Positions 10,676-24,596 of a stretch of 64,000 nt of DNA are shown one piece after another. The notes below the pieces were generated by a model that made no database searches, was not told where the DNA came from, and saw only the letters and a program-made list of their open reading frames with translations. Position 1 is the stretch's first letter. Each line of letters opens with the position of its first letter. Made by a program: the position numbers and the translations under genes. The DNA comes from Cunninghamella blakesleeana (lineage: Eukaryota; Mucoromycota; Mucoromycetes; Mucorales; Cunninghamellaceae). The stretch covers positions 1,633,501 to 1,697,500 of the forward strand of contig JAFCIZ010000002.1 of assembly GCA_017871115.1 (NCBI GenBank), read 5' to 3'.

Positions 10676-12716
10676 ATGTCAGCAGCTACAGCCTCACCTA
10701 CACCTACTAGTAATAACGCCATGACAGATTCTCTTTCAGATAATGAAATGAACAATTCTATTGAATCTTCAGCAGTTAGAAAAAGAACACGCGCCACAGC
10801 AGAACAACTTGCTGTACTTGAAGATACTTTTGCAGCAAATGTTAGCCCTAATAGTAAATTGAGAAAACAGCTTTCTGAACGGTTACAAATGAGTGAGCGT
10901 TCTATTCAAATTTGGTTTCAAAATAGAAGAGCTAAAGTCAAACATATGCAAAAAAGAGCTCAAATGCAAATGCAACAAGCTTCTATTCGTGCTCAATTAT
11001 ACCACTATCATCAACAACAATATGGTATGCATCCTACTCCCCCTCCCCATCCTCAACAACAACCTTACCCTATCATGCCATTACCTCAACAACAACAACA
11101 ACAATACAATCATCATCCTCATCATCCTCATCATCGTGTTCCTTTACCTGCTGCTGCTGTAAGAGCTCAAAGTGTAGATACTTCAATGAATCCTACTCCA
11201 CCTGCTTCCATTACTTCTTCATCATCAACAGACTCTCCTTCTTCTTCTTTGGATTCTTTACATAACTTACCTCCTTCTCATCATCTTTCTAATACAACTA
11301 CTACCACTACTTCATACCCATTACAAGAAAATATGGATTTTCCCGATTATTTAAATGGTGGTCCTTTATCACCTTCTCCTAGTCCTCACCATGATTTTCA
11401 ATCTGTTCCTTTATCTCATCCATTGGATAATTCCAATGACAATGGTATGACTACATCTTCTACTGCTTTACCTACTTTAGTCTCTGTTCCTGATGCTGGC
11501 CCTACTGCCATGTTAACAACTGGCTCTTCCTCTTCTTCTCCATCTAATGATCATTTAATGTCTACTCCTGCTACCACTCCTCCTACTTCTTTGGTTGAAC
11601 AACCTACTGTTAGTCCTCAAGATATTTGGCCCGCTTCTATTTATCATACAAGTAAGTATTATATATATATATATATATTATATTTTATTTTTTTACTTAC
11701 TCTTTTTCTTTTTATTAGATCTTATGCGTTCACAATCCGTAGCTGCTATTCCTATGGCCACTTCCAATTCTGAATTTTCATCTACTCATCTTGAAAGATC
11801 ACTCAGTAATCCTCCTGTTACAACCATTGATCCATCTAATTTAATGATGAATCATCGTCTTTCAGCTACACCACCTGTTGAAAATGCCACCACCTCCACA
11901 ACAACACAAGAAAATAATACTGATAATAATAATAAATCATCCATCAATACAAACGATTCCTCTTCCAACTCATCCTCAGAAATTTATGATGTCTATTTAA
12001 ATTGTACTACTTTAACTATTGGTACTTGGCATCGCCTCAAGTTACGTGCTTCTGATTTACTTTGTGTATTAAAGGATAATGTTTTTGAATGGCATATTGA
12101 AGATGCTGGGTGTCATTTTAAAATGGAAATTGCTTTATCCTCTGTTGCAAGTATTGATTTCGTTGAAGAAAATAATGGTTTAGCTGATGTTCATTTTGAT
12201 ATCAGTGAAAGTCCTTTATTTTATATGGAAACAACAAACAATAATAATAACAATAATAATGAAAATAATACATCTTCCTCATCATCAACTTGGGTACAAT
12301 GTAGCGATTTTACCGAAGGAAAACAAGCATCTCGATTTTTCCGTCATTCTTTAAAGGGTGTTTCTCAACATTTAAAACAAGATTTAATGACTTTAATGGA
12401 TAAATGTCCTGATGCAAGAAGATGGGTTCGATTCCTTGATCCTCTTTCTTCTACTACTACCACTCATCCTCATCAACACCAACATACCACTTCTCATTTC
12501 CAACCTTCTTATCCTTTAACTACATTTGATCCCATGTTAACTACTGGTGCCCATCCTTTTAATCCATCCAATCCTCTTATGGCTACTACCATGACTCCCC
12601 CTCCTCCCCCTCCTCCTTCTCATCCTAATGCATCTTCTTACCTTCATCCTTCTTATTGGTCATCCATGTATTCTCAAACTCCTATGATGATGGGTGTATC
12701 TAATTATCTTGTTTAA
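10676..12716 (+). CDS. Homeodomain transcription factor with conserved C-terminal domain
   Basis: Two exons (10676-11651 and 11719-12716, phase-1 intron) give a 657-residue nuclear DNA-binding protein. The homeodomain covers about residues 34-95, with helix 3 carrying IQIWFQNRRAKVK (Trp80, Asn83, Arg85). Gln-, His-, Pro- and Ser-rich low-complexity segments follow. After the intron, a well-ordered region (about residues 420-580, beginning VYLNCTTLTIGTWHRL) contains an ITWH-like beta-rich block, a poly-Asn insertion and SRFFRHSLKGVSQHLKQDL. A homeodomain plus such a C-terminal region is found in fungal homeobox regulators of morphogenesis; I recall the Hoy1/Pah1 type, but cannot assign the orthologue. 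The C-terminus is Pro- and Met-rich. The ATG follows a long CT tract. Confidence 0.85.
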
Positions 12717-13360
12717 TTTTTCCTTATTATTTATTTATTATATATAATTTATTATTATTCTTTTTTGTTATATTATTATCATTATCATTATTTTCATTTT
12801 CTCATTTGTTACTATTTTACATATATATTTTTATATATCTTTTTATTTTACTATTTTACATATATATATATATTTATATTTTCCCGTTTTTATTATTTAA
12901 CCTCATTCCCCTACCTTTTTTTTTTCATATTTATTTATTGTTGTTTTTTTATACTTTTTTTTTTGTACCTCTTAGTATATTTTCGTTTTTTTTTTATACA
13001 TTTAAAAAAAAAATAGCTGTTTTGAATTTTGTATTATATTTTTTTTAATTCAAATATTAATAAAAAAAAAGAGTCTTTTTGAAAAAAATCTCCCGTTTCA
13101 TTTATTATTATTATTATTATTTTATACTATTTTTTATTAAAAAAACAGTTGAATTTTTTTCATTCGCATTTTCTTTTATATACTTATATTTATATAAATC
13201 AGGCAATAATAATGATAATAAACATTTTCGTTGAAAGAATAAAAAGAAAATAATAATAATAATTACATGAATAGATAATTTATTTTTATATTTTTTGTAG
13301 TTTTTTTTTATGTTGTGTATATATAAAAAAAGATGATGATGAGAAAATATTTTTTTTTTT
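12717..13360. other. Spacer between convergent genes
   Basis: Region of 644 bp between the stops of the homeobox gene (+) and the RhoGEF gene (-), made of T-rich and A-rich tracts and TA repeats. It should contain both 3' UTRs and polyadenylation signals; AATAAA-like words occur (for example near 13058). No coding potential is seen. Confidence 0.7.
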
Positions 13361-15144
13361 TCATTTCTCCAGAAATTTAAGTTGGAATACTAACTCGTTA
13401 CCACTAACGCCATCTTCCATCACACAATGAATCACATCTAATGGATCGGGCTTCAAACAGCGGATATTATTGCCAGGTACGACTTGTACAAGGTGGCCCT
13501 AATAAAATATAAAAGATATAGAGATGTAAATAAAAAATAAAAATAAACTTTTTTTTATTTTTTTTTATGTGAAACAAATAAATAAAATAAAAGCACTTAC
13601 GGTATCAATATGTCGAATTTCAATAAAACTAGAATCAAATGCAACAATATATGGGTATCGAAATGCAAATGCTGTAGGATGTCCTTCCCATTGAATTAAC
13701 CAATCATTTCGAGCTCGTCTACCTTTTTTATCGATATAAAATGCTAAATCTATATATACAAGACAAAAATAAAGATAAAAAGAAAAAGAAGAATAAATAT
13801 AAAGTTTTACACTTTCACTTTTTTATCATTATTTTTTAACTTTTTTTTTTTAACTTTTTTGTCTTACCATTATAACATAATAAAATATTGCCATTAGGAT
13901 GGCGGAACATAGATATAGGTTTAAGATCATATTTTGAACTTAATGCATTATGGCTTTCATCAGTAGGATCTAATACACCTATTTTTGTTAATAAAATGAA
14001 ATAAAGAAGAAGAAGAAGAAGAAAATATAAAATCAATGTTTATTTTTTTTTTTCATTCTATATTCCTATTTTTAACTTATTTTTTTTTTTTGGTTTATAA
14101 TACATACTTTGTACACCAGCGGAACCCACATCAACCATTTGAAAACCTTTTGCACTACCAACACATAAAACGTTTTTAAAGTATTGAATGGAGGTTGCTT
14201 CACCAGGAATATACAAATCTTTAAATACTTTTAAACTTTCATGATGTTTGCCTAAAAGGGTTCCCAATTGTTTAGTTTTACGTCTAATACTTTGTTGTCT
14301 TTTCTTCTTTTGTTTAGCAGCATCAGTGTCATGAACTTCCAACGCACGAATTGTTGAGGTCATGGCATTATAACGAACATAACAAACTAGCGATTTTTCC
14401 ATAGGTTGACCATCAGAAGTAGATCGATCCATTACTTTACCTACTTTGAAAAAGGATACATGGCTACTGATTTTTCTTCCTCTTCTTCCTCCTCCATGGG
14501 ATGATGATCCATTGTTATTTGCTGATGATTCATTCATATCCATTATCATTGGCTCATCCATTAATATTTTATTACTACCACTGTTTTCATTAGTATTACT
14601 GTTGTTAGCATAAAGATGATCTTGTCTTAATAAAGAATCCATTGCATAAGTATATAATGTTTTGTCTGCCAACACCAAAATGAATTTATTTTCCAAAATA
14701 TCAATTTGTGATACTTTATCCATAGATAATAACCGCTGTACTTTTTTATTTTGTTTACTATTTGTTAATAAATAAACACCTTGATCACTTCCAATAAGAA
14801 TAGATTCACCTAATATAACGTATGGTATAAAAATAATAATAATGAATATTAATAAATAAAAGAATAATGTATACTCTTAATTTTTTTTTTCCATTCTGAT
14901 CTTTATATATAACAGTATATTACCAAATACAGCAGCACAGTTTACTTTATTGAAACCGTTAAAGAATTCATTATTAATAGGAACGACTTCGAAGACTTTT
15001 TGTTTTTCGGTGATGGAATAACGATATGATTCAATTTTATCTACCCATTGACGACGACTTGTAAAGGTGCTTGCAAATAAAGTGGTTGTTGCACTTCCAT
15101 TTCTACCAAGATGAACAAAACTAATTGGGTATCCACTCTTTGTT

Positions 15145-15176
<32 letters not shown>

Positions 15177-15438
15177 GGTATTGTTATTATTGTTGTTATT
15201 ATTATTGTTATTGTTATTATTGTTATTATTAGGTGATGATGATATTAATGCTGATAAATCTAAAGAAGTAATAGAGTCAGTTGCACAATGTGCATTATGT
15301 TGACCATAAGGAAGAATTACACTAGATCGTTTGGTTTGATCAGGTAACGAAATGGCAAGTAATTGTATGGGAATTGGCTACGTAAATTATTATATAATAA
15401 TAATAATGTATAAGAAATAGTAAGTATAATGATAAAAT

Positions 15439-15474
<36 letters not shown>

Positions 15475-18400
15475 GGGATGATGCATATGCATGTAATCTT
15501 GTGTGAATCATTTATAAAAATAGATATATTTTTTATGTCCTAATTTCCTTTTTTATCTATTACCTTTTTTACTAATTTGAAATGCTCTACATCATTAACA
15601 AATTTTGATTTTGTAATAATAAGATAGTGGTCCAATAGGTATACTTGTAAAGCTAACGATTCAGAACCTGTACCTTTTCTTTTTAATGGACCTTTCATTA
15701 TAATTTGTCTTTCTTCGGCTAATAAATCAAGTTGCTAATATATATATATATATAGTTATGGTGAGAAAGTATTATTAGTAACATAGTTTTTCTTATTCTT
15801 GTTTTTATATTATTGTTATTTTTTAAGGAAAAAAAAAAGTCTTGGTATTTTCTTTTTTATATATATTACCATATTCAATATCTGGGAAGAACCTTGTAAT
15901 TTTTCAGATAATACTTGTAAATTAAATTTATTTTCAGTTTTCCCGGTTTCATGGTTCACGTCTGTTAAATGTTCGGAAATAACCTTCATAGCTCTTGGAA
16001 TTGTTTCTTGATCAGGATGATCTTTTGGTGTATGTTTTAAAATTTCACGTAAAAGTAAATTATAACGTCCTAACCGGGTAGTGGGTTTTGTTAAATAACC
16101 ATTTAATTCCAATTTACGAGACACTGGTAATCGTTCTGTTGTCTATAGATGTATTCATTCAACCCCCAAAAATAGTTTTTTTTAAAAGAAAAAAAAAAGT
16201 AAAAGATAAAAATAAGTTTAAACTGTCATCATCCTATTACTGAACCAGGTATTTGCTTTCCCCTTTCTTTTTATTTTGAGTCTCCTTATGCTTATTATCC
16301 ATCCTTTTTTTTTTTTTTAAAAAAAAAAAAACTTGAATCTATTTTTATATTTATATATTACCTGAACAAAATCAGCAAATTCTGGATTAGTTGTTTTTTC
16401 TGTTTCAAAAACAGATTTACCATAGATTTGATGAGCACCATATTGAACAAAAGGAGTGAAGTGAGCAACGTATTCCAAAATAATATCACCTACTTGATCT
16501 ACCACAGGATTTAATTTTTGTCTTTTTTCTAAAGCTTTTGCAAAATTATTATTAGCTTCATATACTTCCATGATATTCCAAAAAATATCCTTTACAACTT
16601 GCTGTCTTCTTTCTGGAGGTTGTATTATGTCAGTTGATAATAATGGTTGAATCCAGTGCTATAAAAAATAAAAAATAAGGTTTTATTTAATCATATGAAA
16701 CAAATAAAAAGCTTATTTAATTATGTTTTATATATAATAAATAAAAAATTACCTTATCTACATAAGCCAAATCATCAACAAAATCTCTTTCAGTATAAAT
16801 CAATTCAAAAATATTTTCTTGCCGTTTTCGATCTTCTTTACTAAGTTTATTCACAATATATTTGGGTACAGTGGTTGCCCATAGGCGGTCTTGCTATAAA
16901 TCATAAATAAAAATAAAAATAAAAAATAATTAAAAATATATAAATAAAAGTTGTACAAAAAAAAATTAACAATGTTTTTTTAGTTTATTTTTGACATGTC
17001 ATACATACCTTTTCATTAAGAGATGATTTACTACTTGTACGATGAATAGTTTTTTGTGAGCTTGAACTATGGGCTTGCTAAGAATATAAAAATAAAAGAA
17101 AGACAAAGTGTAAGATATAATAATACAACTCTTTTCCCTTTTATATAATATTACTTGGTATGATATATATGACATATGTTTACCTGTTCTAAACGACGAG
17201 GACAAAAGACACTATAACATAATTTCTCACGAGTGCATGTAGGAGAGTAGCAATTGGTTAAAATTGTAAAGACACCATTAGGTTGATTTCCATCTTTCTT
17301 TTGTTCTTCTTGAATCTTTGCAAAGTTAAAAACAGATCCATCATCATCATCATTCCCAACGATAGGGCTATCTAAATCCACAGTAAAAGGTGATCTTGAT
17401 TGCCACATACTAACTCTTTCAGTAAATCTATATAATTCATTTCTTGAATCCCTTAATCTATGTTCATAATTCACATCATGGAAAAATTTTTGTGCATCCA
17501 AAGCTCTTCCCAAGAGTAAAGCTAAATTTCGATCTTTACTTTTAATTAAAAATATTAATTTATCCTATTATATATATAAAAAAAATATAAAGTTATTTTT
17601 ATATTATATATGTATCCTATTTATTTATCATGATAATCTTTTTTTTTTTTTTTTCTTCTTCTTCTTAATCTTACCACAGCTTCTACCCCATCAAAAGTAT
17701 CTTTATATTTAATACCATCTTTAATTTTAGTTCCCGTTGTAACACGTTCTTTAAAAGCGACGGCTACTTCAGATAACAAAGCTGGATAAACAAGAGGTGT
17801 ACTATCTTTTAAATTTGAAGAAGTAGAAGTAGCAGAAGAGGTTGAATTGCTAGTGCTGATTTCTTTAGAAGGACGAATGGATTTTTCAAATGAAAATGAT
17901 TGTGCTCTTTCACCATGAGATCGATGCCCTGTAATTCTTAATGCTGTAGAGGTTGGAAAGTTGTATACACTTTCTGCTGATCGCCTTAATGGAATAGATA
18001 TAGAAGATACTACTTCTGATTTTAGATAACCTATATATAAAATAAATAAATAGATATAAGTGACGTACTCGTTATCTTTGTTTATTTTATCTTTTCATTC
18101 TCTCTCTGTCTTCCTCTCTTTATATATATATATATATATATATATATTTAATACTTACTACTTGAGCGAGACATAGCGGATAATCTTGCTCTCATAGGAG
18201 CAGTAGTTTTTGATAATCTTGATAATAGACTTGTTTTATCCGAGGATTTCTTTTCTTTTGTTTTTTTCCCATGTTGTTGTTGGTTGATTGATGAGGAGTC
18301 ACTAACAATAATGGTAGGTTCCAAATGAGAAGAAGAAGCAAAAAGAGTTTGGGTGCTTTGTTTCCGTCTTAAAGGAGTATGATTAGAAATGGATGTAGAA

Positions 18401-18930
18401 GAAGAAGGAGATGTTTGAAGTACAGCATGAGGTGTAATAGTGTTATAAGGATTAAAAAGACTATGTTGATGATGTTTAGCAAAAGAAGAAGGTGGGTGCG
18501 GAGAAGTAGAAGTAGAAGAGATATTACTATCATTATTGTTTGTATGAGCAGTTGTTGTACCACCTACACGTAAACTATCCATGGTTTGTAAACTAATGAT
18601 GGATCGAGTTGCATCATCGTCAGTTTCATATTCAGTATGGAGTGAAAATAATGACATGTCATCACTGTTTAGTGTTGGGAAATCAGGTAGCTTTAGAGGT
18701 GCAAAGGCTATGGCTCCTTCAGGTCTATATTCAAATACATTGTCATCGTCTTCACCTTCATCTTTTAACGGATAATCAAGTTGGGGAGGATGAGAAGAAG
18801 TAGTGGTAGTAGTGTTGGTAATATTGGTGGTGGCTGTTTTTTTATCGATAGATCGTTGTTTTATACCATGTTTTTTATAATATTGTTCGCGTATAGATGC
18901 TGAAGGTGTTAATTTCGTATGAGTCGCCAT
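13361..18930 (-). CDS. Rho1 guanine-nucleotide exchange factor, DEP-DH-PH-CNH (Rom2 type)
   Basis: Activates the Rho1 GTPase in cell-wall integrity signalling and polarised growth at the plasma membrane. The gene has many exons. The N-terminal exon (18930-18148) is a disordered Ser/Thr-rich region. It is followed by a DEP domain (exons around 17.5-17.7 kb, ending in RALDAQKFFHDVNYEHRLRD), a DH domain (about 16.9 to 15.9 kb, including VDQVGDIILEYVAHFTPF and RLGRYNLLLREILKHTPKDH), a PH domain (about 15.7-15.5 kb, with GPLKRKG and LLDHYLIITK) and a C-terminal citron-homology domain (about 15.3 to 13.4 kb) ending in NNIRCLKPDPLDVIHCVMED. This order is that of yeast Rom1/Rom2. An Asn tract interrupts the CNH domain. 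The start ATG at 18930 has a purine-rich plus strand upstream, meaning a pyrimidine tract on its own strand. Exact exon edges were not all resolved. Confidence 0.88.
15147..15230 (-). repeat. Poly-Asn trinucleotide run inside the CNH domain
   Basis: ATT/GTT repeats that read in frame on the minus strand as about 28 residues of mostly Asn, following a Ser-Pro pair and followed by TTKSGYPISFVHLG. The run sits in a surface loop position of the predicted beta-propeller of the RhoGEF. Confidence 0.8.
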
Positions 18931-19593
18931 TTAAATAAAGTGATATTATTATATAGGTGATAAAAAGGTAGAAAAAGTGAGGAAGAGTAATAATAATCTT
19001 TTCTTGGTTCTTTTTTTTTTGTTAATGTTGTTTTTGGCAAAAGAAGAGTAATAATAGTAATAATAAAGTTTAATATATAAATATGTATATAAATATAAAT
19101 TATAATAAATGCATTTGCTTTTTTTTAAAAAAAATACAAAGAGAAAAAAAAAAAAGAGATGATTTACAAACTATATTTATCTAAAAATATAAATGATAAT
19201 AATAATAATAATATATATAAAAAAGGGAGAAAGGAGAGGGAAAGAAAAGAGAAAAAGAAAGAGAGAGAAAAAGAAAAGAAAAAGAAAAATAGAGAATATA
19301 TTTAAATTTTGATAATTTTTTAAAAAAAGGGGAATAAATATGGTAATTCAAATTTTATTTTTTTATTGCCCCGACTATTTATTTGTCACTTTTATTTCCT
19401 TTCTGGCCTTTTATTCTCTTCTCTTTTACTTTTTTTTTTTAATATAAAATAAACTATTACTATCAATATTAATATTAATACTCATAATCATAATAGGATT
19501 ATGTTACTGGTTTTTACTCTCGCTCTCTTGTAAAAAAATATATCTGATCCATTCATCTTTTTTTTCTTCTTTCTTATTTATATTGAATCGTTA

Positions 19594-19625
<32 letters not shown>

Positions 19626-20572
19626 GGCTAATTGATTAAAAATAATGTATACATATATTTTTTAACACACGTTTGGTAACACACACCTATATTGACTTTA
19701 TATATATATATATATATATATATTTATAACCTATTCATTCGTTTATTTATTTATTTATTTATTTTTCTGGTTCCAGTCATTTAAAAAAAAATTACTTAAA
19801 TATATAAATATAAAGTCGATTTTATATATAATTTTAAGGATGTGTTATTTATTAGTTGGTCTCTTTTCCCTTTTTTTAAATAATGTCAAGTATGAAAATT
19901 TAAATTAATTTTTTCGCAAACACATTTTAAAATCCCGATTTTTTTTTTATAAGATTTAAAATCTGGACTTTGGTTCTATTTTTTTTTTCCAACTCTTTTT
20001 CCTTCCTTTCTCCTTTTTTAAAATTATGAAATGGGCAAGTGGTCCAATATAATTACATATTTTTTATTTTATTTATAAAACAATATATATATATAATTAC
20101 TAGACTCTATATTTTACTTGATTAGAAATCCAATTTATAAATAAGCAATTTAGTGATTATAAATTAGCAAAATTTTGTAGTAATAAAGAATAAATATTAA
20201 AAGGTTATTATTGTAATACAGCATTCATACATTTTTTCTAGGATTTTTGTCATTATATTGTAAAAAAGGGATAGTCATGTAAACTAGAATACAATTATTT
20301 ATGCATGGTTATTAGTATATGAATTTATATCAGTATATAATTTTATTTTTTAGTAAACTTACAAATTATTAGTTAAATATTAAAATAATACATATAAAAT
20401 ATAGATTAGTTAGATAAAATAAATTAATAGTGTTATATATAATAATGTACCTTTTTTTTTTTTTTTAAAACAATGAAAATAAGAATATGTATATAATATA
20501 AATTAATAATAATAAAAAGAATAATAATATCATTCGTTATATATATATATATGTATGTATGTATATATATGT
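18931..20572. other. Spacer with divergent-side promoter of RhoGEF gene
   Basis: Spacer of 1.6 kb between the RhoGEF start and the stop of the methyltransferase gene, both on the minus strand. From about 19220 to 19300 the plus strand is almost pure purine (GAAAGAGAGAGAAAAAGAAA), the expected CT tract of the RhoGEF promoter. TA and TTA microsatellites lie near 19590-19625, 19700-19722 and 20540-20570. No gene is seen. Confidence 0.65.
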
Positions 20573-21847
20573 CTAATCAATGATAAGAGAACCATTTAAA
20601 ATGGACAAGACCATATCAGATATGATTGCTTTTTGAAAATGATCTTGATACACTTGCCATTGTAAAGTCAATGTAAGCCCCAATTCCTGCTCAAGGCTTA
20701 ATCTTAAATCATAAGGAATCCGATAAATATCAAATGTTAAATGATCTACTGCATATTGAAGTAAAGATTGAACAATAAGAAGTCGTATCATTTGAATTGC
20801 TAAATTTTCATTCCTTCCCCCACATTCTAAAGCCGTTTTCAATTTAATCCAAATATCCTCTTTATTTTTGTCCAATGGCGATGATGATAAAGATGACGGT
20901 GGTGGCATAGCGAATAAATAGAGAGATGTCGAAGAAATTTGTTTTAATAAATTATAATCCATAAATGATAAATCCCAAGTACAATTTCTTACTTTTTCCA
21001 TAATTGTTCGAGTAGAAGTAAACGATTTAGGCTGCTGTTCTTGTTGTTGATAAAAATGATCCACATATCTTATTATTTGATAAATACAATGTCTAATCAT
21101 TACTAATTGCTGAACATAATTTTCCATTTCCATTATTTGACTTGTAGTAGGGATAGCATAAGGGATACTAGCCATATGTTTTCCAAAAAATCGCGTCCTA
21201 CCTTGTTGGTCATAGTAACAGTATGCTCGTATAAAAAATTGAACCGTGCTTGAATTTAAAATGCCAAGAAAATAGTATTCAAGTGATGCATTAGTGAATG
21301 GCTGCCGTAATTGCTGTTCATTTTCTAATGATGGTGAGGATTGAATAATGGGTTGGTTGGCTTTAATAGTAAAATACATACATTGATTGGTAACACATCG
21401 ATAAGACCGATCCATAAAAAACCTTTGTCTTGGTTGCGTCCGACTAAAATAACCAAAGTTAATAGGATGAACAAATTTCACTGGTACATCCATTCCACAT
21501 TTATTATAATGGCACCAAGCTATCTTTTTTTCTGTTTGGCCAGGTTGCAATTCAAGTCGCGCTTCTTTTAAATAATGATATAATGAGCTGGTGGGATCTA
21601 ATTTTTCTGAATCATCTTTATTGATTAAGATCATGGAATAAAATGATTGATGATGTTCATCCAAACGATCAAAGGGAACATAGGCTTCGGCTGGGGAGGT
21701 TTCTTTTTTTGTCAATCTTTGGGGGTCGCGGTGATACCAAAATTTAATTTCTTTACACACTTTATCATTTATTAATGTATTAGAGTGAGGAGAATGATGA
21801 TGAATATGATCCGTATTATTCATATCGTTGATATTATTATTATTGTA

Positions 21848-21878
<31 letters not shown>

Positions 21879-24560
21879 CTATTCATTTTAGTATTATTAT
21901 TGTCATTAATATTATCATTATTTTTATTATTAGTTGTTATAATAGTAGTAGTAGTAGTAGTAGTAATAGTGTTGTTATTAGTAGTATTAATTGTGTTGTT
22001 ATTAGTAGTATTAATGGTGTTGTTAATATCATTATGTTGTTGTGTTCTATTAATGAGTAGGAGATTATGGTTATGACTATGATTATTATTGTCGTCGGTA
22101 ATAGTAAAAGATGTGGTAGGTGTGGAAGGTGTATTAATTGATGATAATGTTGAAATGGATGTAGAAGTAGATGTCGATGAGGATGATGCCATAGTTGAAG
22201 TTGAAGAAGATGGAGATATATACAATGAAGATTTCGACATGGAAGATTTTCCATTCCAATAAAAAACTGGCCTTAGCCATCTATCACAGTATTCCTTTCC
22301 AAATTGTTGAATTGCCCATTGCGTTCGAACGACTAATGCATAAACAGGGTTTGTGTTAGGGCCACGATGCCATATTAAAGGAGAGATTGATCCCTTTTTC
22401 CCTCGTTCTCCATCACATAACCTAGGATAACTACGTGTAATATCCATTAATTGATCAGACACAATGGATGTAGGTGATAAATAACCAAACGATTTATGCA
22501 TAATTGTATCAAAAAGATGAATATCATGAGTAGGTGTTTGTTTATATTTAATCAATGGATCTTCTTGTGAAGGTTCTGCATGTGTTGGGTCAAAATGTTC
22601 ATAAGCATTCAAGATGTCTATTAAGCTTGATTTACGTGATAAATATCTTAAAAATAAAACGTGTTGATGATGGCGGTGATGGTGATTATGATGATCTATA
22701 ACTTGATTATTCATGTTTTTTTCTGGCCGTTTACACAGTCTAAAAATAAGTGAATCAGTCTGTACTTTTGGCCATACTTTATAAGGTTCAAATTGAAAAA
22801 ATTCTAGTAATTGACAATTGGTCCATATCCATTTTCTAATTATATACAAAAATAGAATAAAATAATATTATTAATGATAGATAAATTTAATAACTATATT
22901 TTCAATTGTTTTTTTTTTTTTCCCTTACCTTAAACTTTCAGCAAATTGAAGTACTGTCCATTGGCTTGGAGTAATAAAACATAATTGACCAGTAGTAGGA
23001 CGGCAGCGTTGAAGACAAAACCACATAAAATACATATATGCTTGCGTTCCTTTCCCACCTAAATATGTATCATCATATAAAGTCATGTCTGGATCATTAA
23101 TGAAACCCGTTTTACGAATCATATAAGGTGGGTTGGTGACAATATAATCAAATACTAATTGCGACGGATCTCTTAATTTTTCAAGTTGTTGTTGTTCCCA
23201 TAATGAATCATTTGTTGGGGATAAGGATATATTTTTATCTAAGCGTAATGTATCATTTCTAAAAAGTGACAATCGACCAATACTAAATCCGTGGAAGGAG
23301 GTATTTAATAAAAGGCACTGCTGATATAAAGGAAACATATGTATCATGATATTTAGTTTTCCAAGTTTAAAAGCGAAAGGGTCAATTTCTACTCCCCATA
23401 TTGTATCTGATAACTGGGATAAAATTCTTTTTAATGCTTCCCCATTATGCCATATCTCTATTGGATAATATTGTTTCACTTGATCGATTAATCTTGTTAA
23501 ATATTCGCACAAAAAAGACCCAATGCCCATACAAGGATCAAAGACACGAGGTAAAGTTAGATGAGGATAGGGATGGTCATTTAGAATGAGAAAGGAAGAA
23601 GGTGATGAGGATGGTAAACATCGGTTCCACATGAATTGTACGACACTTTGAGGTGTATAAAACTGACCATGATCTTTTTGATGTTGTTGGGCCACAGGCT
23701 GTAATAAATGAGTTGTATAAAATCGAGTAATCACCGTATCCATTAAAGTTAAAGAACGAAAAGGCTGAATTCCCTTTGTATAAAAGCGATATTGAAGGTC
23801 ATTCACTAACTCTGTACGATGCTGCCAGTGGTACCAAGTAAAATAATCATCTGATGAGCTAATTACATCATCTTTGCAAGTAAAAAATCCCAAAAATTGA
23901 TCAAAAGGCTTCACTTGATTGTCCTGTACTAAATCATTAAATACTATCTCTATTAATCCAAGATACACTGACATGAAGCCTGTCATTAGACAATACATAT
24001 CTGCTGATGCCTGTTGACTTAATGGTTTTGTATCTTCTTGAACTTGGTATAAAAACGTATTAATCGCTGCTAAAGGAATATCTGGTATACAATCCACTGT
24101 ATTATAAAAAAGAAAGAAGAAATAATAAAAAAAGGTAAATAAAAAAAATATGTATTATATGTATAAAGAAGAACAATGAACAAACGTATGAATAAAAAGA
24201 TACATATATAGTTATAAACAAATAATTATAAATAAATAAATAAACAAAATAAAGTTTACCATTTTTGTGTTGTTGCTGAAGTAATGCATTCCAAATATCT
24301 ATTTTGACTTTTTTTAACATTACACCCAGTATATCAATAATAATTTGAGCTATACTATCTGTCATTTCCCAAATAAGATCAGTTGAATCTGTTGAAGTAG
24401 AGCAAGGTGTATGTAAATGGTTATAGGATTCTTCTGACATTAGATCATAATCTCTTTTATTGACATTGTTAAGGTTTTGTTTTAAGGGACTAGTAATGGG
24501 TGAATGAAGAAGGACTGGAAGGGTTGCTGTTGTTGTTGTATCTGTTATATTATTAATAAG

Positions 24561-24596
<36 letters not shown>

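Noticed and set aside
12765..13048. Overlapping hydrophobic open frames after the homeobox gene
   Set aside because: Phe/Tyr/Ile/Leu-only translation of a T-rich 3' UTR; two frames overlap and neither looks like a real membrane protein.
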